Of a stretch of DNA of 64,000 nt, positions 42,533 through 55,061 are shown one piece after another. The notes beneath the pieces were generated by a model. That model was not told where the DNA came from. It was given only the letters and a program-made list of their open reading frames with translations, and made no database searches. The stretch's first letter is position 1; each line of letters starts with the position of its first letter. Both the position numbers and the translations under genes were made by a program. Source of the stretch: Lophium mytilinum (taxonomy: Eukaryota > Ascomycota > Dothideomycetes > Mytilinidiales > Mytilinidiaceae); NCBI GenBank assembly GCA_010093605.1, contig MU004185.1, positions 1,571,334 to 1,635,333 on the forward strand, written 5' to 3'.

Positions 42533-44916
42533 TCATCTCATTTCAAATACCTCCGCTTTGATGTCATGGTCATTCTGATACTTGATGGCCTTACCGTCCA
42601 TATAGCCATGGACATAGCACTCTCCAGTGAGCTGATAATAGACGCCTCTAGCCTTATCCTTCTGCTTTGACTCATCGTCATCTTTCTTTCGTTTCTGTTG
42701 CACTGGCTTCGAGCTGGGTTTCGGTTTTAAAGGAGGAGCAGTCTTCGGCCCAGCCGCAGCTTTCGGTGCTGATCCATTCATATGCGGCACAGGCATCTCC
42801 GTCGTCCTTCCCATGTCTTCGAGAGGATCCCTCTTCCGTTTCCGACTCTCCCTGAACCCTCGCTGGATCTTAGTTGCAGCGATCTCCCTCTGTCTCGCGA
42901 GTTCTTCCTCGTCTTCCGCCTGCTCCTTCGCCATCTCCTCAGCCGTCTTCTCAAACCTCCTCAAAACCACAGGAACACTGCACCCATACAAGATGCAAAT
43001 CAAGTCGCCCTCTTTGGCATCTTCATGCACAATCCCCAAGTCACTACTCTTCGTCCGCATCAGGCTCCTATTCCAAATCACCGCCTGAACTCCCCGGAAA
43101 AACTCTGCAACAACCGAACACCGCCCATCATTAATCAGCTCCGTCGTATTCAAGCTCCCACTCGTCAGCCCCTTCGTAACACTCTCCTTGCACGCCCTCG
43201 CATAATACGTCGGCGGATTCCTGCCAAGCCTCCCTCGATCCGCTACCAAAGTGCGCCAGAACTCCTGCGGCGGGTCGTCCTCAATGTCCTCCCAGCCGCC
43301 CTGGGAAATCCATTTCTCAGGAATATTGCCAGACTACGACGCCATCGAGACCTTGCCGACTTAGTCGAGCACGAAACCGAGGACATACATGCTGAAATGG
43401 CCCTCCCGCTTCCGGAACCTGAGAACATCCAGATCGACTTCCCGGTTCTCGGCAGCGCTGTAGTTCCGGTGGCTCAGGCTGGGGAGGCCAACGAGGGGAT
43501 CCGCGTTCTGGCGGCCCATTTTGAGCTCGCCATTAGGGTGCGTGTACATAGCGTAGGCGGCGCCGAAGAGTTTAGGGATCCAAGAGGGCATGGCCTGGTC
43601 GTCTTCGACCTTGCCGGGGACATCGTCTGGCTTGCTGTGGCCTTTCCGCTTGACAGTGGCTTCTTGATTTTCTTCTGCTTCCTTTGGGTCGGGGTGGGCG
43701 CCCACGGCCTGCAGATGACGTCGAGAGCTTGGGTTTTGTTCTCGGACTGGCGGATCGAGAAAAGGATGAATTCTTTGCAGATGGCGATGAAGGGAAGGCT
43801 GTGGTCGACTTTATAGGGCTTGGCTTTCATGTTGCGGTACGCCCATGCGTTCAGCTGGGCCTTCGCTGGGGTGGCGCTTGAGGCCGTGTTTCCGTGGATG
43901 ACGGCGACTGGGGCGGTGTCTTTGGCGATTGCTAAGAGCGAGTAGATCGTGTCTCTCGGTTCTGTTGCCTGGAACACAGACAGTGTGGACACGAGGTACT
44001 CCAGACTGAGCAAAGGCTGCCGTTTCTGACGCTTCGACACCCGGAACAACGTCCCCGTAGCATCAACGAGCAAGCTCGCACCAAGCGCAGACACATACTC
44101 GAACCATCCCGGCACATGATAGAACTTCGGATCCATCTTCATCACCTCCGAAAGCCTGTGCGTCGCCGTCTCAACCTCGACGAACAGCTGCACAGCATCC
44201 GAAAAGTCCTTCCACGGGATAGAATCATTGCCGCAGTATATAGCCGCTTCGTTCGCCAGCGCAATCTCCTGAACCACCCAGCGCCGCGAGAAACACGGCC
44301 GCTTCATCAGGTTCAGCATTGCGCCCCACTTATGGCTGGAGGTAGGATCTTCGCACAGCTCATCGAAGCGCTCCAGACGAAGCACTTCGTCCTTGATAAA
44401 GTCGAGCGCGATCTTGCTGTCTTTATCTACCTCCCCGATCCAAACACACACACTACTAGCGCAGCCGTAGATCTTCGACATCATAGGCACCTGGCGATTC
44501 TTCTCGTTTGTATTTTTCTGATTCATGCAGATCGCGTCCACCCAGAGCACGCGTACATTGCGCCGGTCGCGGAGCGCTTTCAGTGCGGCTGCGAGACTGG
44601 GAGGGACGAGCTGGTAGTAGTCTTCGCCTTTGTGGCTGACGCGGATCTTTTGGTCCCAGGGGAGGGTTCCCCAGTTCCAGGACAACGCTTCATACTCCGT
44701 CTTCTTGTTCTTAGATTTGTCGGCTTTCTCGGCGTCGTGCCAGTCAAGGTCCTCTTCGACGAGGTCGCAGACCACTTCTCCGGATTTCCGTCCGCCGGGT
44801 TTGAGTTTTAGGAGACGGATGGAATTGGGCTTCTCGAGGTCGCTGTATTTGTATTCATTTAGTTCTTCTTCTGATTCTTCTGACTCGCTTGTAGTTTTCT
44901 GATCGCGTCGGGGCAT
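42533..44916 (-). pseudogene. HET-domain (heterokaryon incompatibility) gene, broken
   Basis: From 44916 the frame encodes a Glu-rich start and then a full HET domain: YEALSWNWGTLPWDQKIRVS, VLWVDAICMNQKNTNEKNRQ, VPMMSKIYGCASSVCVWIGE and FSRRWVVQEIALANEAAIYC. HET proteins trigger cell death when incompatible fungal strains fuse. The C-terminal half is no longer in one frame: recognisable segments (CRPWAP.., FRKREGHFSMYVLGFVLD, PPQEFWRTLVADRG, YYARACKESVTKG) lie in more than one frame and are separated by about three disruptive changes. Some of these have C-to-T character. An IQ-motif-like AATKIQRGFRESRKRKR lies near the end. The sequence between breaks is well preserved, so the loss looks recent. 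Unusual splicing cannot be fully excluded. Confidence 0.7.
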
Positions 44917-45823
44917 GATTACGGTACTGTGGGTGAGTTTACAGGGTGTAGTAATGTTTGGAGAATCGTTCGATGAAATACTCCATACTTATGTCCCCCA
45001 CCCCCGTGCGGCTGAAGCCAAGCTACAATATTGGCACGGCTTGTTTTTCTGACAGTTCTTGAAGTTCACCAATGAAGCTTGTGATCATCCCTCCATACCA
45101 AAAGATGTGGAGCCTGAATGCGGTTCGACATCCGCCAGCCTGCTTCCAGCCTTGCTGCAGCCACATCTCAAGAGCGCTTAGTAGGCCCCTTACCTCTTTT
45201 AACACCTTCCTGGAGCAGACTGTGCTGATGTCCCCGATCTGTCATTGGCCGATAATCAGCCCAGCAGCTGGGGGGCGTAGGTTGATAAGGGGGCGAGAGG
45301 GTTCCGAGCTGGTGAAGGCGCGACAAGCTTTACCGAGTGGATCCTTTTTGGCCAAGGCTGAGAGACGCTAGCGGGCCGACCCCTTGTCGCGCCGTGAACA
45401 CATGGGGACGCAGACGAGGCTGAAGGATGGGGGCTGAGATTTAGAATGGATGGTTGGTAGATAGCAATCAAGTCTGGGAGATACCAATCTAAGACTTACT
45501 CCACACATGCCTGAAAACTGAGCGATTGTGAAATCCAACCACAAGGAATCAAAAACCACTTCACCTTGATAAATTTCACCCCTGGATGTTTGCTAACACG
45601 TAAGCACATCCAACTATGTTTGAAAGTGTTTATGATATTTCAAAGGCGTAATAGTAGTACAGACGTCCTGTTTAAATGCACCTTGTAGCTGGATGGTATC
45701 TGGAAGAGCATAGCCGACCCAACTGAGAAAAAAAGGAAATCCGTGTCACATATATGCACCGTCCTGCGCCCTTTTCCGAAGCACGACCAAATAGTGAAAA
45801 GCACGGTGCTACCGTTGGTATCG
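44917..45823. other. intergenic, no gene seen
   Basis: About 900 bp with only short domain-free frames. The right end is the 3' flank of the Inp2-like gene. Confidence 0.4.
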
Positions 45824-47876
45824 TTAAATAGAGGTAATTCGTCCCGAGTAGTTGGTTCTTTGTGGCCGAAGATTTATCACAGACTCCAGCTCTTTCATCA
45901 TATTGTTGCTTGCCTCTCTCTGCTCTCGGAGTGAGACTTGCCGCGCGCGATCTTCCTGGATTTTCACCATTCGCTCTTCGCGCGAGAGTGTCTTTCGTGT
46001 GCGAGGTATCGCTATAGCCTCAAAGATCTCGTCATCGGAGTTGCTGCCAGAAATGCTGGGAGTGGTTGAGTGTGCTGGTGATGCGCCAGTCAAGGCCCGT
46101 AGAGCGTCGGACGGGGTGCCCTCTTCCACCACGGTAAGACCGCCTAGGCTGGGTACAGGTGAGCGCATGCCGCCTGAAGACGCCTGGGAGACACGCCGTT
46201 CGTGTCTGTCGATGTTTAACGCTAGCGAAGCTTTACCAGTTTCCCAGGCCGAAACGAGACTTTTCAGATCCGCACCGATCGAGTCGTACTGAGTCATGAG
46301 AGTAGTACCGAGTTCTGAGATGTCTTCAGACTCTTCTAGACTCTTGTTGGATTCTTCCCTAAGAATCTGCATCTTGGCTTGGAGTCCTCTGATGCCTTGA
46401 GATAGACCACTTAGCTTCCGGACCGAAGCGCGGAGCTTTTCGCGCCCTGGATTCGACTGAATCTTGATTGGGGAAGGTACCACGAACTCTGAAGATGGCA
46501 TTAGCTCAGTAATAATAATTTGTGGATGAAGACGCATACGCTCTTCCTCTCCTAATGTGCGATTTATTTTGTCGCTCCATTCTCCGGTAGGGATCGTAAC
46601 TTGCTCGATCGCCTGGATAGCCACACGCCACCGTGTGAAGTCATTTTTCCCACCATCTGCTTCTAGCGCTAAAAGTGAACAGAGCAATAGTCGCCGTAGC
46701 GTGGCAAGACGGTATTGATATGTGCGGAGAGCTTTTAGAGTTTCTTCGTCTTCGAATTCCGACTCGGAGTAGCCTAATTGCGCCTCTTGAAGGTCTGGGT
46801 TATTGATATCATACACGTCCAGGTATTTCTCCAAGTCATCCTCTTCAATAAGCTGTCGTAGAGTGGCGCATTGCTCCGCGAGCAATGGTATGGTGGCTGC
46901 GAACGCGCTCTTGAGGCTTTTACGTAGTCGGTGGCACCGCCGTGTTTGTCCTTTCTCCTCGAGTCGTGTGATTGGTGGAAGTGGACTGCTACTGCCACAT
47001 AGTTAGCACAACTCGTTCCAATTGCAATCAAAACCTTACAGTCGATATCCTCGCGAGACTAGTTCCACTTCTTGGATCAACGCTAAAGCTGAAGCGGTGG
47101 AGGCATCGAATGCCTGCAGGTTGGTGATAAGGTTCGAGGCGCCATCCACCGCCTGTTGTCTCAGATATTGAAGCCAGTGTCGCCTCATGTATGCGTAGCA
47201 TATTGTTGCAACCACCGCAAACACCAGGAATACGAGTAGCAGCCTCCCTTTGCTGAAGCCCGACGACCTGCTTCGGGACCAGTGTAGTAGCCATACCAGT
47301 AAAAAAGCTGTCGCTCCGGTCACAGCTGCTCCAGTAAGTTTTATACTGCCAGCCTTGAAGTTCGGTGCCTGGGATTGCTTGTCGAGACCAAAGTTTGGGA
47401 TTGCTACGGTTCTGAAGCTGCTTTGCCCAGTATGCTCGCTGAGTAGTTGGGATGCGACTATGAGGTATCGGAAGTGTTCGATGAAGCGCTGGTTGTCTGC
47501 TCGTCCGAGTCGCGAATTGACTGCCCGCTACAATGCCCAAAAGTCAGCCCTGATCTGCCTCCGCTTCTGGCCGCAACTCACCGAACAGGTCGTATGTATC
47601 CGCGCAATAGGTCCATTCTTGGGAATCGGGATCCGCAAAGGCCGCGGTAGCCTATCTCGAATGCGGGACTGTAAGGTGGAGGGCCCTCGGGGAGCGAAAC
47701 TGGTGGTCCTAGGTGACGACGGCGGTGTGGAGGCTGCCGGAGACGAAGCCCTGCCTTGTCCCTCACCTTCACAGGGTATTAGCCTGCGAGATTCCATGGA
47801 GTCTTGAGGTCGGGAATGCTGCTATACCCTCTAGATACTCGGCCAACGGCGAGTCCTCATAGATAATGCTCTCCAT
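45824..47876 (-). CDS. Inp2/vezatin-like peroxisome myosin-receptor protein
   Basis: Five exons on the minus strand give roughly 640 aa. I place the start at 47876 because MESIIYEDSPLAEYLEG is the typical beginning of the fungal vezatin/Inp2 family; it connects by a GTGAAG..TAG intron to SFAPRGPSTLQSRIRDRLPR. Two adjacent transmembrane segments follow (AAVTGATAFLLVWLL and GRLLLVFLVFAVVATICYAY). Next come AFDASTASALALIQEVELVS and the vezatin-type core EEDDLEKYLDVYDI. The C-terminal third is charged and Ser-rich with a helical end (SREERMVKIQEDRARQ). Inp2 is the peroxisome membrane receptor for class V myosin, which carries peroxisomes into daughter cells or hyphae. Family membership is well supported; the location is inferred. 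Confidence 0.8.
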
Positions 47877-49061
47877 CAAATGATCATGGTGGTGTGGTGC
47901 GGAGGTCTCGCGCGCAACAGCGGGTTGTTCACGAGACGTAGGTTTCACTGCGGTCTCTCAAACTAGCATATCTGTGCGCCCACGAAAGTAAGTAGATATA
48001 TAGGGGATGTTCGGAGGAGCCAGATGTCAGGAGTGAGGCCCTAAGCAACGCGCACAAGCCCGTGTTTGTCTAGATGGAATAGTAGGCAAGGGGTGTTAAT
48101 CCTGGTAGTGATTCGGGGCCTAGGTGTCCTAGCGCGCGCTTCGCTTCGTGGATGTTTCTTCGTACACCAGAGTCTCCCAAAACTCAACCACATCTGAAAC
48201 AGCACATGACAGCTGGCGAATCCGGGCTGTTGGTGAGAATATGCTGACTTCACGTCTTGCTGGGTCATTGTTCTCACGGACCTCTAGCACCCCCTTCTTA
48301 TAAAGGATGACTTGTTCCTTCAACCAAGTTACGCACCTGCAAATCCTTCTATGTAGTCTTCAGTGTCGAACTTCGATCGTTATGGGTTCTCTTCGGAGCA
48401 AGGATAGCTCTGACAGCTTATTTGTCGATCAGCTCTAGGACTCGGTTGACGAACTCCCAATTCCCACCCCCGCAACTTCACCACCAGGACCGTCGCATTT
48501 CGAATAGTTGAGGGGGGCCTCAGCAGGTGATCCAAGTTCACAAATCACACGCATATCACGCCGATTTCCACATTGTAAAGAGTTCTAAGCCGCAGTTCAT
48601 TAGATACCGCTCACACGCTCGCTTCGTCTACCCAAAGCCCAGAGTATACACAGCCGGGTAAGCCAGCAACAAGCAGCCAGCGCACCAGCTTCCGCCGCGC
48701 CGTCAACCTCATGAGAATCGTAGAGCAACTCCCATGCCCGCCCCCCGCCATTAACCCCGGAGAAAAGAGAAAGTTGACCCAGAAAGTGTGCACAAGAAAA
48801 GAACCGAAAATAAAGAAGTAGAAAAAGAGAAACCGTCGCAAAATGCAACAACGGACGCTAAGGCCCATTTCTAAAAAGGGGGGAGGCGGCATCCACCCAC
48901 ACGAACGCCCAGTGCTGAAAACCCCTTGCAACAAAAACCGCAAGGTTCCGATCAAATATATCCCCCGTACCTGGTATCATAGTAATAGGTTAAGGAAAGG
49001 GCTCAAGGCTGTTCTAAAGATGGGAAGTTAGATCTGTCGGACTCCTAGAGCTTCATAAAGG
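47877..49061. other. intergenic, no supported gene
   Basis: About 1.2 kb. The left part is the promoter side of the Inp2-like gene and the right part the 3' flank of DEP1. Several 60-110 aa frames overlap here on both strands without a domain. Confidence 0.4.
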
Positions 49062-51804
49062 CTATCGGCCGAACAGGGCGCTGCCGCTACCGACACTGAC
49101 GGCACCGAGACTGTTTCGCTGCCCGAGCGGTGCTCGCCCCGGGTCGGTGCGTGGGTCCTGAGCTCGTCCGGGGGGAGGGGCGGCGGCGGTGAGGTGGCGC
49201 ATGCCGGCTCCATTCCAGCGGGGCGCGACAGAGGCGGCGTGGGTCGGTTCGCGCTCGTCGGGGGTATGCTCAGCATGGACGCCGGCTGGACTTGAGTAGA
49301 GGTGGTGGTTGTTGTTCTGGTAAGCCTCTCGCGAGATGGCGGCGAAGGAGTTGAGTCGGTGGTCGTCAGGGCTAGGAACGTCAGGTCGGCCAGCATTTCG
49401 CTTCATCTGCATGACTGGGGAGTCTGCCGGGGTCCTGTCATGTCCTCCTTGGCCTTGCGCGGCGGCTGAGGAGGGAGGATTTGACGCCATGTCAATGGTC
49501 GAAGCTGAACCATTAGGGACGTGTACGTCGATCATGCGCCTTTGGCCTGCCGGAGTTTGGTATGTCTGGCTGATATTCCGCGATGCCGAGGCTGGAACGG
49601 CCTGGTAATGGGCTTGGTGGTCAGGGTGTCGTGGATTAGCCCAAGGAGTCTGCTCGATGAACTGCTCTTCAGCAGCCGCCTCATCAGCTCGTGATGGTCG
49701 ATACGTTGGGCGAAAAGTGGGTGGAGCTGGTCGAACGGGTATCTACGCCGATTGAGTCAGCACCATGCGATGTGGCTGGGAGATAACGCAGTCTACCTTC
49801 ATGGCACGGAGATCGTCATCAATATCAGACGACCGAGCGGGGGTGATGTTGGGTGCAGCAGGAAAGCCAACATATTTGGCGATGCCAGAGAGAACCGACA
49901 CCTCGTGGTTGTATGCGGTTTGATGCTGGACTTGAGTAGATCTCTTCTCTGGGAAGGCATAGGCGTAGACCGTCTCGTCGACGCCCATCTGTCTGCGACC
50001 CTTCTGGAGTTGGTATATGCGCTCGTTGCACTCCGAGATGAACTTCTCCCTGATCTCGCGGACTGCTTGGAAGTACTGGCCGTGTAGTTGATGGCGTTCG
50101 GCCATGCTCCTAACGTTGAGAGAGTTCTGCTTGAAACCAGCAAGCCTCTTTTCATAGTCTACCTTCGCATCGCGTCTCTCGTCCACGCATTGTACCATTG
50201 TTAGGTACTCTGGATGTGTGCAATGGGGCTGCTTGAGCAATTCTAGTTCTTTGGTTATTTGCGCCAAGCTTTCATCGCAATATCTGGTGAAATGTCAGCA
50301 ATTCCGGTCTACTGCATGATCCACAGATGCCGGGGTGGGGCTGCTCGCTTACTTCTCTCGGAATATCTTGAATTTCTTCTCGATCTCGGCAAGGGACTCA
50401 ATGGCCGTTTTCTTCTTGTTCACTGTATAATAAAGTCAATGGCATGTTCAAAACTTCTGTAGCTGGACATGTCGACTTACGCTCTTCGTCCATGACGCCT
50501 CCGTCGTCTTCGTCGTGCTCCCCCTCCACGTGCTCAGCGCCATCCTCGGCATTCGTTGCCAGTTCTTCGGCGGAGTCATTTGCAGGCTTTCGGCCTTTCC
50601 TCTTCCCCCCTTTGCGTGTCTTAGGAAGTTTGGCGACAGCAGCTAGTTCGTTGACTGCTTCCTCCGCCACGTCGGCAATTGTCTCTTCTATGTCCAATTG
50701 TTGCGCAGCAGTCGGCACCGCCGGCTCTTCTGGGGTGTCGCCTTCTTCCTCCAAATCTGCCTGGTCGGAGTGGTCGGCGTTCGAGGCCTGCTCGGCATTG
50801 AGGGGGTCCTCCCTACCGTTGTCGCTCCGTTTTCTTGCGGGCTCCTCAGCTTCCAGCTCATCGTCGGAGCTATCGTCGCTTGCACGTTTCCGCTTCTTGC
50901 CAGCCATATCGGCAAGACTGTCTGTTGAGGAACCGACCACTTCGGCAAGCTTCAATGACACAGAGTTCATATCCGTTTCGCCGTCCGCTATATCCTTTGC
51001 GATGCCGTCTTCGACTATAGCCAATGGAGACGGCGGCCCAGACTCGTCCTGATCTAGCAAAAGCGCATTGGAGAGCTTGCTTGGTGTTCGTTCCACGATT
51101 GTTTCTGACGCTATTGTGGTGTTCGTGCCCGTGCGGACCAGTTTCCGCGGCGTGCGCTCGAGTCGCTCGGTCTCAGCCTCTGAGTCGTTCTCCTCGTACA
51201 ACGAAGCTGGGTCAGCTATAGGAGTTGGCTCATCCTGGTCATCCAAGCCATCTGCAAGCTCGCTGAGGCTGCTAGACCGGTTGTCGCTCTGGTCGTCGAA
51301 GTGGTCTTCGCCGGACGCGGCATCGCCATTGATTTGGACAAGTCCGACCGGCAAATTCGCCGCAGAAAGTGTTTCTAGCATGCCTGCGGTGATTTTGGCA
51401 GGTATTTGGGGGTTGTTCTCGGAGGAGAAAGTGTGCGGGGTGGCTCGCTGGGTCGAAGCTGGGGTTTCGGTGGAGAGAGGGCGGGTCGACGTCACAGGGT
51501 GCGTCCCTATAAGTTCAGCGTTAGCTTCTTATAGACTTGTTCTCGTAGTGAGAGATGTTGTGGGAGACGCGGGAGGGTGCTGCGCTCTCGCGATCGTTTT
51601 CAGTACGGTGGGGACTGCCAGCGGCTCCACATCACCACGGCGCGAGATCCGGGCGATCTAGCATGCGAAAAGGAGCAACATAGGGGACAGGGCCCTCTCT
51701 GATGGTGTAGAGGTGTACGACTTACCGTTGAAGCCCGCGTGGTCACCGCTGGTGTCGGGGGCAGTCTTGGACCTGCTCCTGCTGGTCCGCTGGAGCGCGC
51801 TCAT
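49062..51804 (-). CDS. DEP1: DEP1/Sds3-like subunit of Rpd3L deacetylase complex
   Basis: Six exons on the minus strand give about 780-790 aa. Exon 1 (51804-51726) encodes MSALQRTSRSRSKTAPDTSG; the next long exon is acidic and disordered, with GKKRKRASDDSSDDELEAEE and KTRKGGKRKGRKPANDS. The Sds3-like domain spans the next exons: KKKTAIESLAEIEKKFKIFR, EKYCDESLAQITKELELLKQ, PHCTHPEYLTMVQCVDERRD and AKVDYEKRLAGFKQNSLNVR. This order matches fungal DEP1, a scaffold of the large Rpd3/Sin3 histone deacetylase complex. The last exons are Pro/Ala/Gln-rich and end in VGSGSALFGR. Every junction I used keeps frame. It is divergent from NOP12 across 463 bp. Confidence 0.85.
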
Positions 51805-52267
51805 GGTGCGCCCAGGCTAAAAATCGTATCCAACCGGACCCAATGCTGTCGACGGGTGATATGATGGTGGTGACAAGTGTTTCTGGCGTGGAAACGGAGC
51901 AGCTGGCTGAGTAGGCGGCCAGAGGGTGTGCGCGTTGGGGGGTTGGCAGGTTCCGCGGCTCGGTGGAGTGGGCACGCTTCTTGGAGAAGTTCGACGAGGA
52001 ATACAGCTTGCCGGACACTGCTGCGAGTAGGAATGAGGGTCGCGTGCGTGGCAGAGACAGCGGAGAAGGTGGTAGACGTGTGCTGCTGCGTAGGAGTGTA
52101 TGCCGACCGACAACCTCCTCCACCCGCCGTTTTGCGCGCAGGCAATCCGATGACCTGCCGGCCGCGCTAGCTGCTTTTGGGTGATCGCGGATCAATTCCA
52201 TTGCCGACGCCGACGAATTTCTTCACGCTTTTTGCTGCAGCAACCAACCGAAATCACCAACGTCACC
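51805..52267. promoter_or_regulatory. divergent promoter region DEP1/NOP12
   Basis: 463 bp between two divergently transcribed nuclear housekeeping genes. No extra gene is visible. A CACCACCATCATATCACCC-type purine/pyrimidine-skewed block lies near 51860. Confidence 0.45.
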
Positions 52268-54051
52268 ATGGCCAAAAAAGAGAGCAATCGCGTGAAGAAA
52301 GCCAAGCCTGAAAAGGCAGCCAAAGGCGGCTCGTTGTTCAACGAAAGCAAAACGGTCGACCCAAGCTTGGCATCGTTATTTGCTAGTAGTGTGAGTTTTA
52401 TGCGGCATCTGCAGCGTGCAAACATCAGCTAATGGGTATAATTTTCAGCTGGGACCAGTCGTAGCTCCACCCAAATCACGGTACCGCCCTGCAGCTATAA
52501 AAGAACTGAAGGAACTGGCAGAAGATTCAGTGGATGAAGATTCTGGGGACGACGAGGCCACTGGCGCACAAGCAAAGCAGGCGCAATCCGCAGCAGATCT
52601 ACTGATCAGCGGGAAAACAGAGCGCTCGGAAAAAAAGAGGAAGCGTGGAGGTGACGACGAGCCGGAAGCCGAGCTGGAAGATGTCTACATGCGCAAGCTG
52701 GCCAGGGAAGAAGCACGAGAGGATGCCAAGCAAAAGATAGAGAAGGGCAAGAAGCGTCTAAAGACAACAGACGAGGAGGATGAGTCTGCTAGCGACTCGG
52801 GATCAGGTTCCGAAACTGAGGCAGAGGGCAGTGGTAACGATGATGCATCGGAGCAAGAGGAGGGGTCCGAAGCTGAGGACGAAGCCACAACACCATACAC
52901 ACCACCAGTCCACGAATCTCTAGCGCCCTCTTCAGATGCTATAGAGTTGGAGAAAGCAGCCCGGACTGTCTTCCTCGGCAATGTCTCCAGTACCGCCATC
53001 AAATCCAAGTCGGCCAAGAAGACCCTCCTCGCTCACCTTGCCTCCTTCATCCCCAAGCTTGCACCGCACACGCCGCCGCACAAAGTAGAGACGATCCGCT
53101 TCCGCTCTACTGCGTACGCTGGTGCTATACCTAAGAAGGCAGCGTTCGCGCTGAAGGAAGTCATGGACGCCACGACAAAAAGCACAAATGCCTATGCCGT
53201 GTACAGCACGCAGGTAGCCGCACGGGAAGCAGCGAAGCGGCTGAACGGGACAATCGTGCTAGATCGACATTTGAGGGTCGACGAGATTGCACATCCGGCA
53301 AAACAGGACCACAAGCGATGTGTGTTCGTCGGCAACCTCGGCTTCGTGGATGACGAGAGCAATATCCAAGCAGTAGAAGAGCTCGAGAACGGGAAGCGAA
53401 GTCGTAAGCAGAAAGCTCCCAGTGACGTGGAGGAAGGGCTGTGGGTTCAGTTCAGTAAAGCTGGGCCAGTTGAGAGCGTGAGGGTCGTGCGAGATGCGAA
53501 GACACGCGTGAGCAAAGGCATTGCTTACGTGCAATTTCAGGTATGCTAGAGACTACTCCTCACCCACTTGCATCACACTAATTGAATATTAGGATGAAAA
53601 CGGCGTTGAGGCAGCCCTCCAGTTCAACGACCAGAGATACCCACCCCTCCTCCCCCGCAAACTCCGCGTCGTTCGCGCGAAGGCTTTCAAGCGGAACGCA
53701 AAGCCCAATACATCCTCATCTGCGAAACCAAACTCGACAGGTGGTTATGCGCCCAAGGTCTCCGCCGAGGAGAAGTCGATGGCCGGGCGCGCCAAGAAGC
53801 TGCTCGGTCGGGCTGGTGCGGCACAGGTCCGGAAAGGACAAATTTCGCTCTCTGGGAACAAGAAGCAGGATTTCCCGTCTGGCTTCAAGAGGCCAGAGCA
53901 GATCGTGTTTGAGGGCCATCGCGCAAGCATTAAGCAGGGTCACAGCGGGCTGAAGTTGGGCAAGACGATGAAAAAGAAGGGCGTTGGCAAGCCGACAAAG
54001 CATGGGAGCAAGAGGGCGTCGGCGTGGAAGGAAAAGGGAAAGGATGCATAG
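52268..54051 (+). CDS. NOP12: nucleolar protein NOP12 (60S assembly)
   Basis: Three exons (52268-52390, 52449-53540, 53593-54051) give 557 aa. An acidic Lys/Glu/Ser-rich N-terminal third ([35 protein letters not shown]) precedes two RNA-recognition motifs. RRM1 has [20 protein letters not shown] with an [16 protein letters not shown] insertion, and RRM2 has [20 protein letters not shown] with [20 protein letters not shown]. The end is basic ([35 protein letters not shown]). NOP12 binds pre-rRNA in the nucleolus and is needed for normal 5.8S/25S processing. RNP-1 and RNP-2 residues look intact. The second intron falls inside RRM2. An in-frame upstream ATG at 52181 is ignored because [16 protein letters not shown] is the family start. 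Confidence 0.9.
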
Positions 54052-54654
54052 TTTAGCCAGAATCAAGTAGTGCAGTCACGAATGCCTTGTATGAAAGGCC
54101 TTAGCATTGAGAGCTTCTTCACCTGCCGGCGAACTTCAATTGACACCTTCGATAACGCACTATGGATGATATCAAAATTGTGCCTTAGACTATTCGGTAG
54201 TGCCCCAGGACACCTTAATACCACTAGATATCATACAACATCTTCGCATCGAAGCTCAGCGATGTCTACAGGTCCTCCTCTTCAGCTCGACTGTATCCAG
54301 CCCGTCAAGCGACTAGAGAACCCTAAAATTTGAGCGGCGAGACATTAAAGAACCAACGCTGAAACAGCGATGCGCTTGCTTATATTGCGAGCGAAAGCTG
54401 AGGGTTATGCTTGGTTGAGTGCTGCTACAGTCGTCCTTGAGGCATGCTTACCGCAGTCTTCAAACATCACGTTTCATCAAGTGCATCAATATGGGTATGC
54501 ACAGGTTCGGAATTGCAGGCCGGTCATTTTGGCAACGACCATGGGATTGTTTGGGAAGGAGGGCATGAGAGTTTGGGGAGAATGGAGTGGTGTAGAAAGT
54601 AGAGGGCTTAGGGCGACGCTAAGGGACTTCGGTCACAATATTTTATTAGTTTAG
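54052..54654. other. intergenic, no supported gene
   Basis: A 94-aa frame at 54370-54654 has no domain and abuts the AT-rich tract. I see nothing further. Confidence 0.4.
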
Positions 54655-54850
54655 ATAGTTTTTAACTCCATACTATCCTATCTAACTACTAAATATTATT
54701 ATATACTACTAAATATACCGGAATACTATTAGATAGACTAATACTACTAAATATACTAGAATACTATTAAGTATACTAAAATACTAGTAAATATACCGAA
54801 GTACTAGTAAATAACTGAAATACTAGTAAAATAGTTAAAAACTACCCTTG
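54655..54850. repeat. AT-rich minisatellite bounded by inverted repeat
   Basis: TACTAAATATAC/TAGTAAATATAC and AATACTA recur roughly every 20-30 bp. The block is bounded by ATAGTTTTTAACT (near 54655-54667) and its near-complement AGTTAAAAACTA (near 54834-54845). It is almost free of G and C. Confidence 0.65.
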
Positions 54851-55061
54851 TATTAGTAAATATACTTACGCGAGGTGTATAAAACCTAAGTTGTTTCCCC
54901 CCAAGAGCTCAGTACGCTCACCTCTCAATTACCATCGCACATCAGAGTTGGGAATATAATATTCCTCTTACCTTCTCCAGCACTCAACTACTCATCGTGC
55001 GTATTCATAAGCTCGTCTTCGATTTACACGGGCAAGAATCAACCCCGCCCATTACACCAGC

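Noticed and set aside
42782-43816. 344-aa plus-strand frame
   Set aside because: Antisense shadow of the HET locus; the minus strand carries the recognisable HET-family segments.
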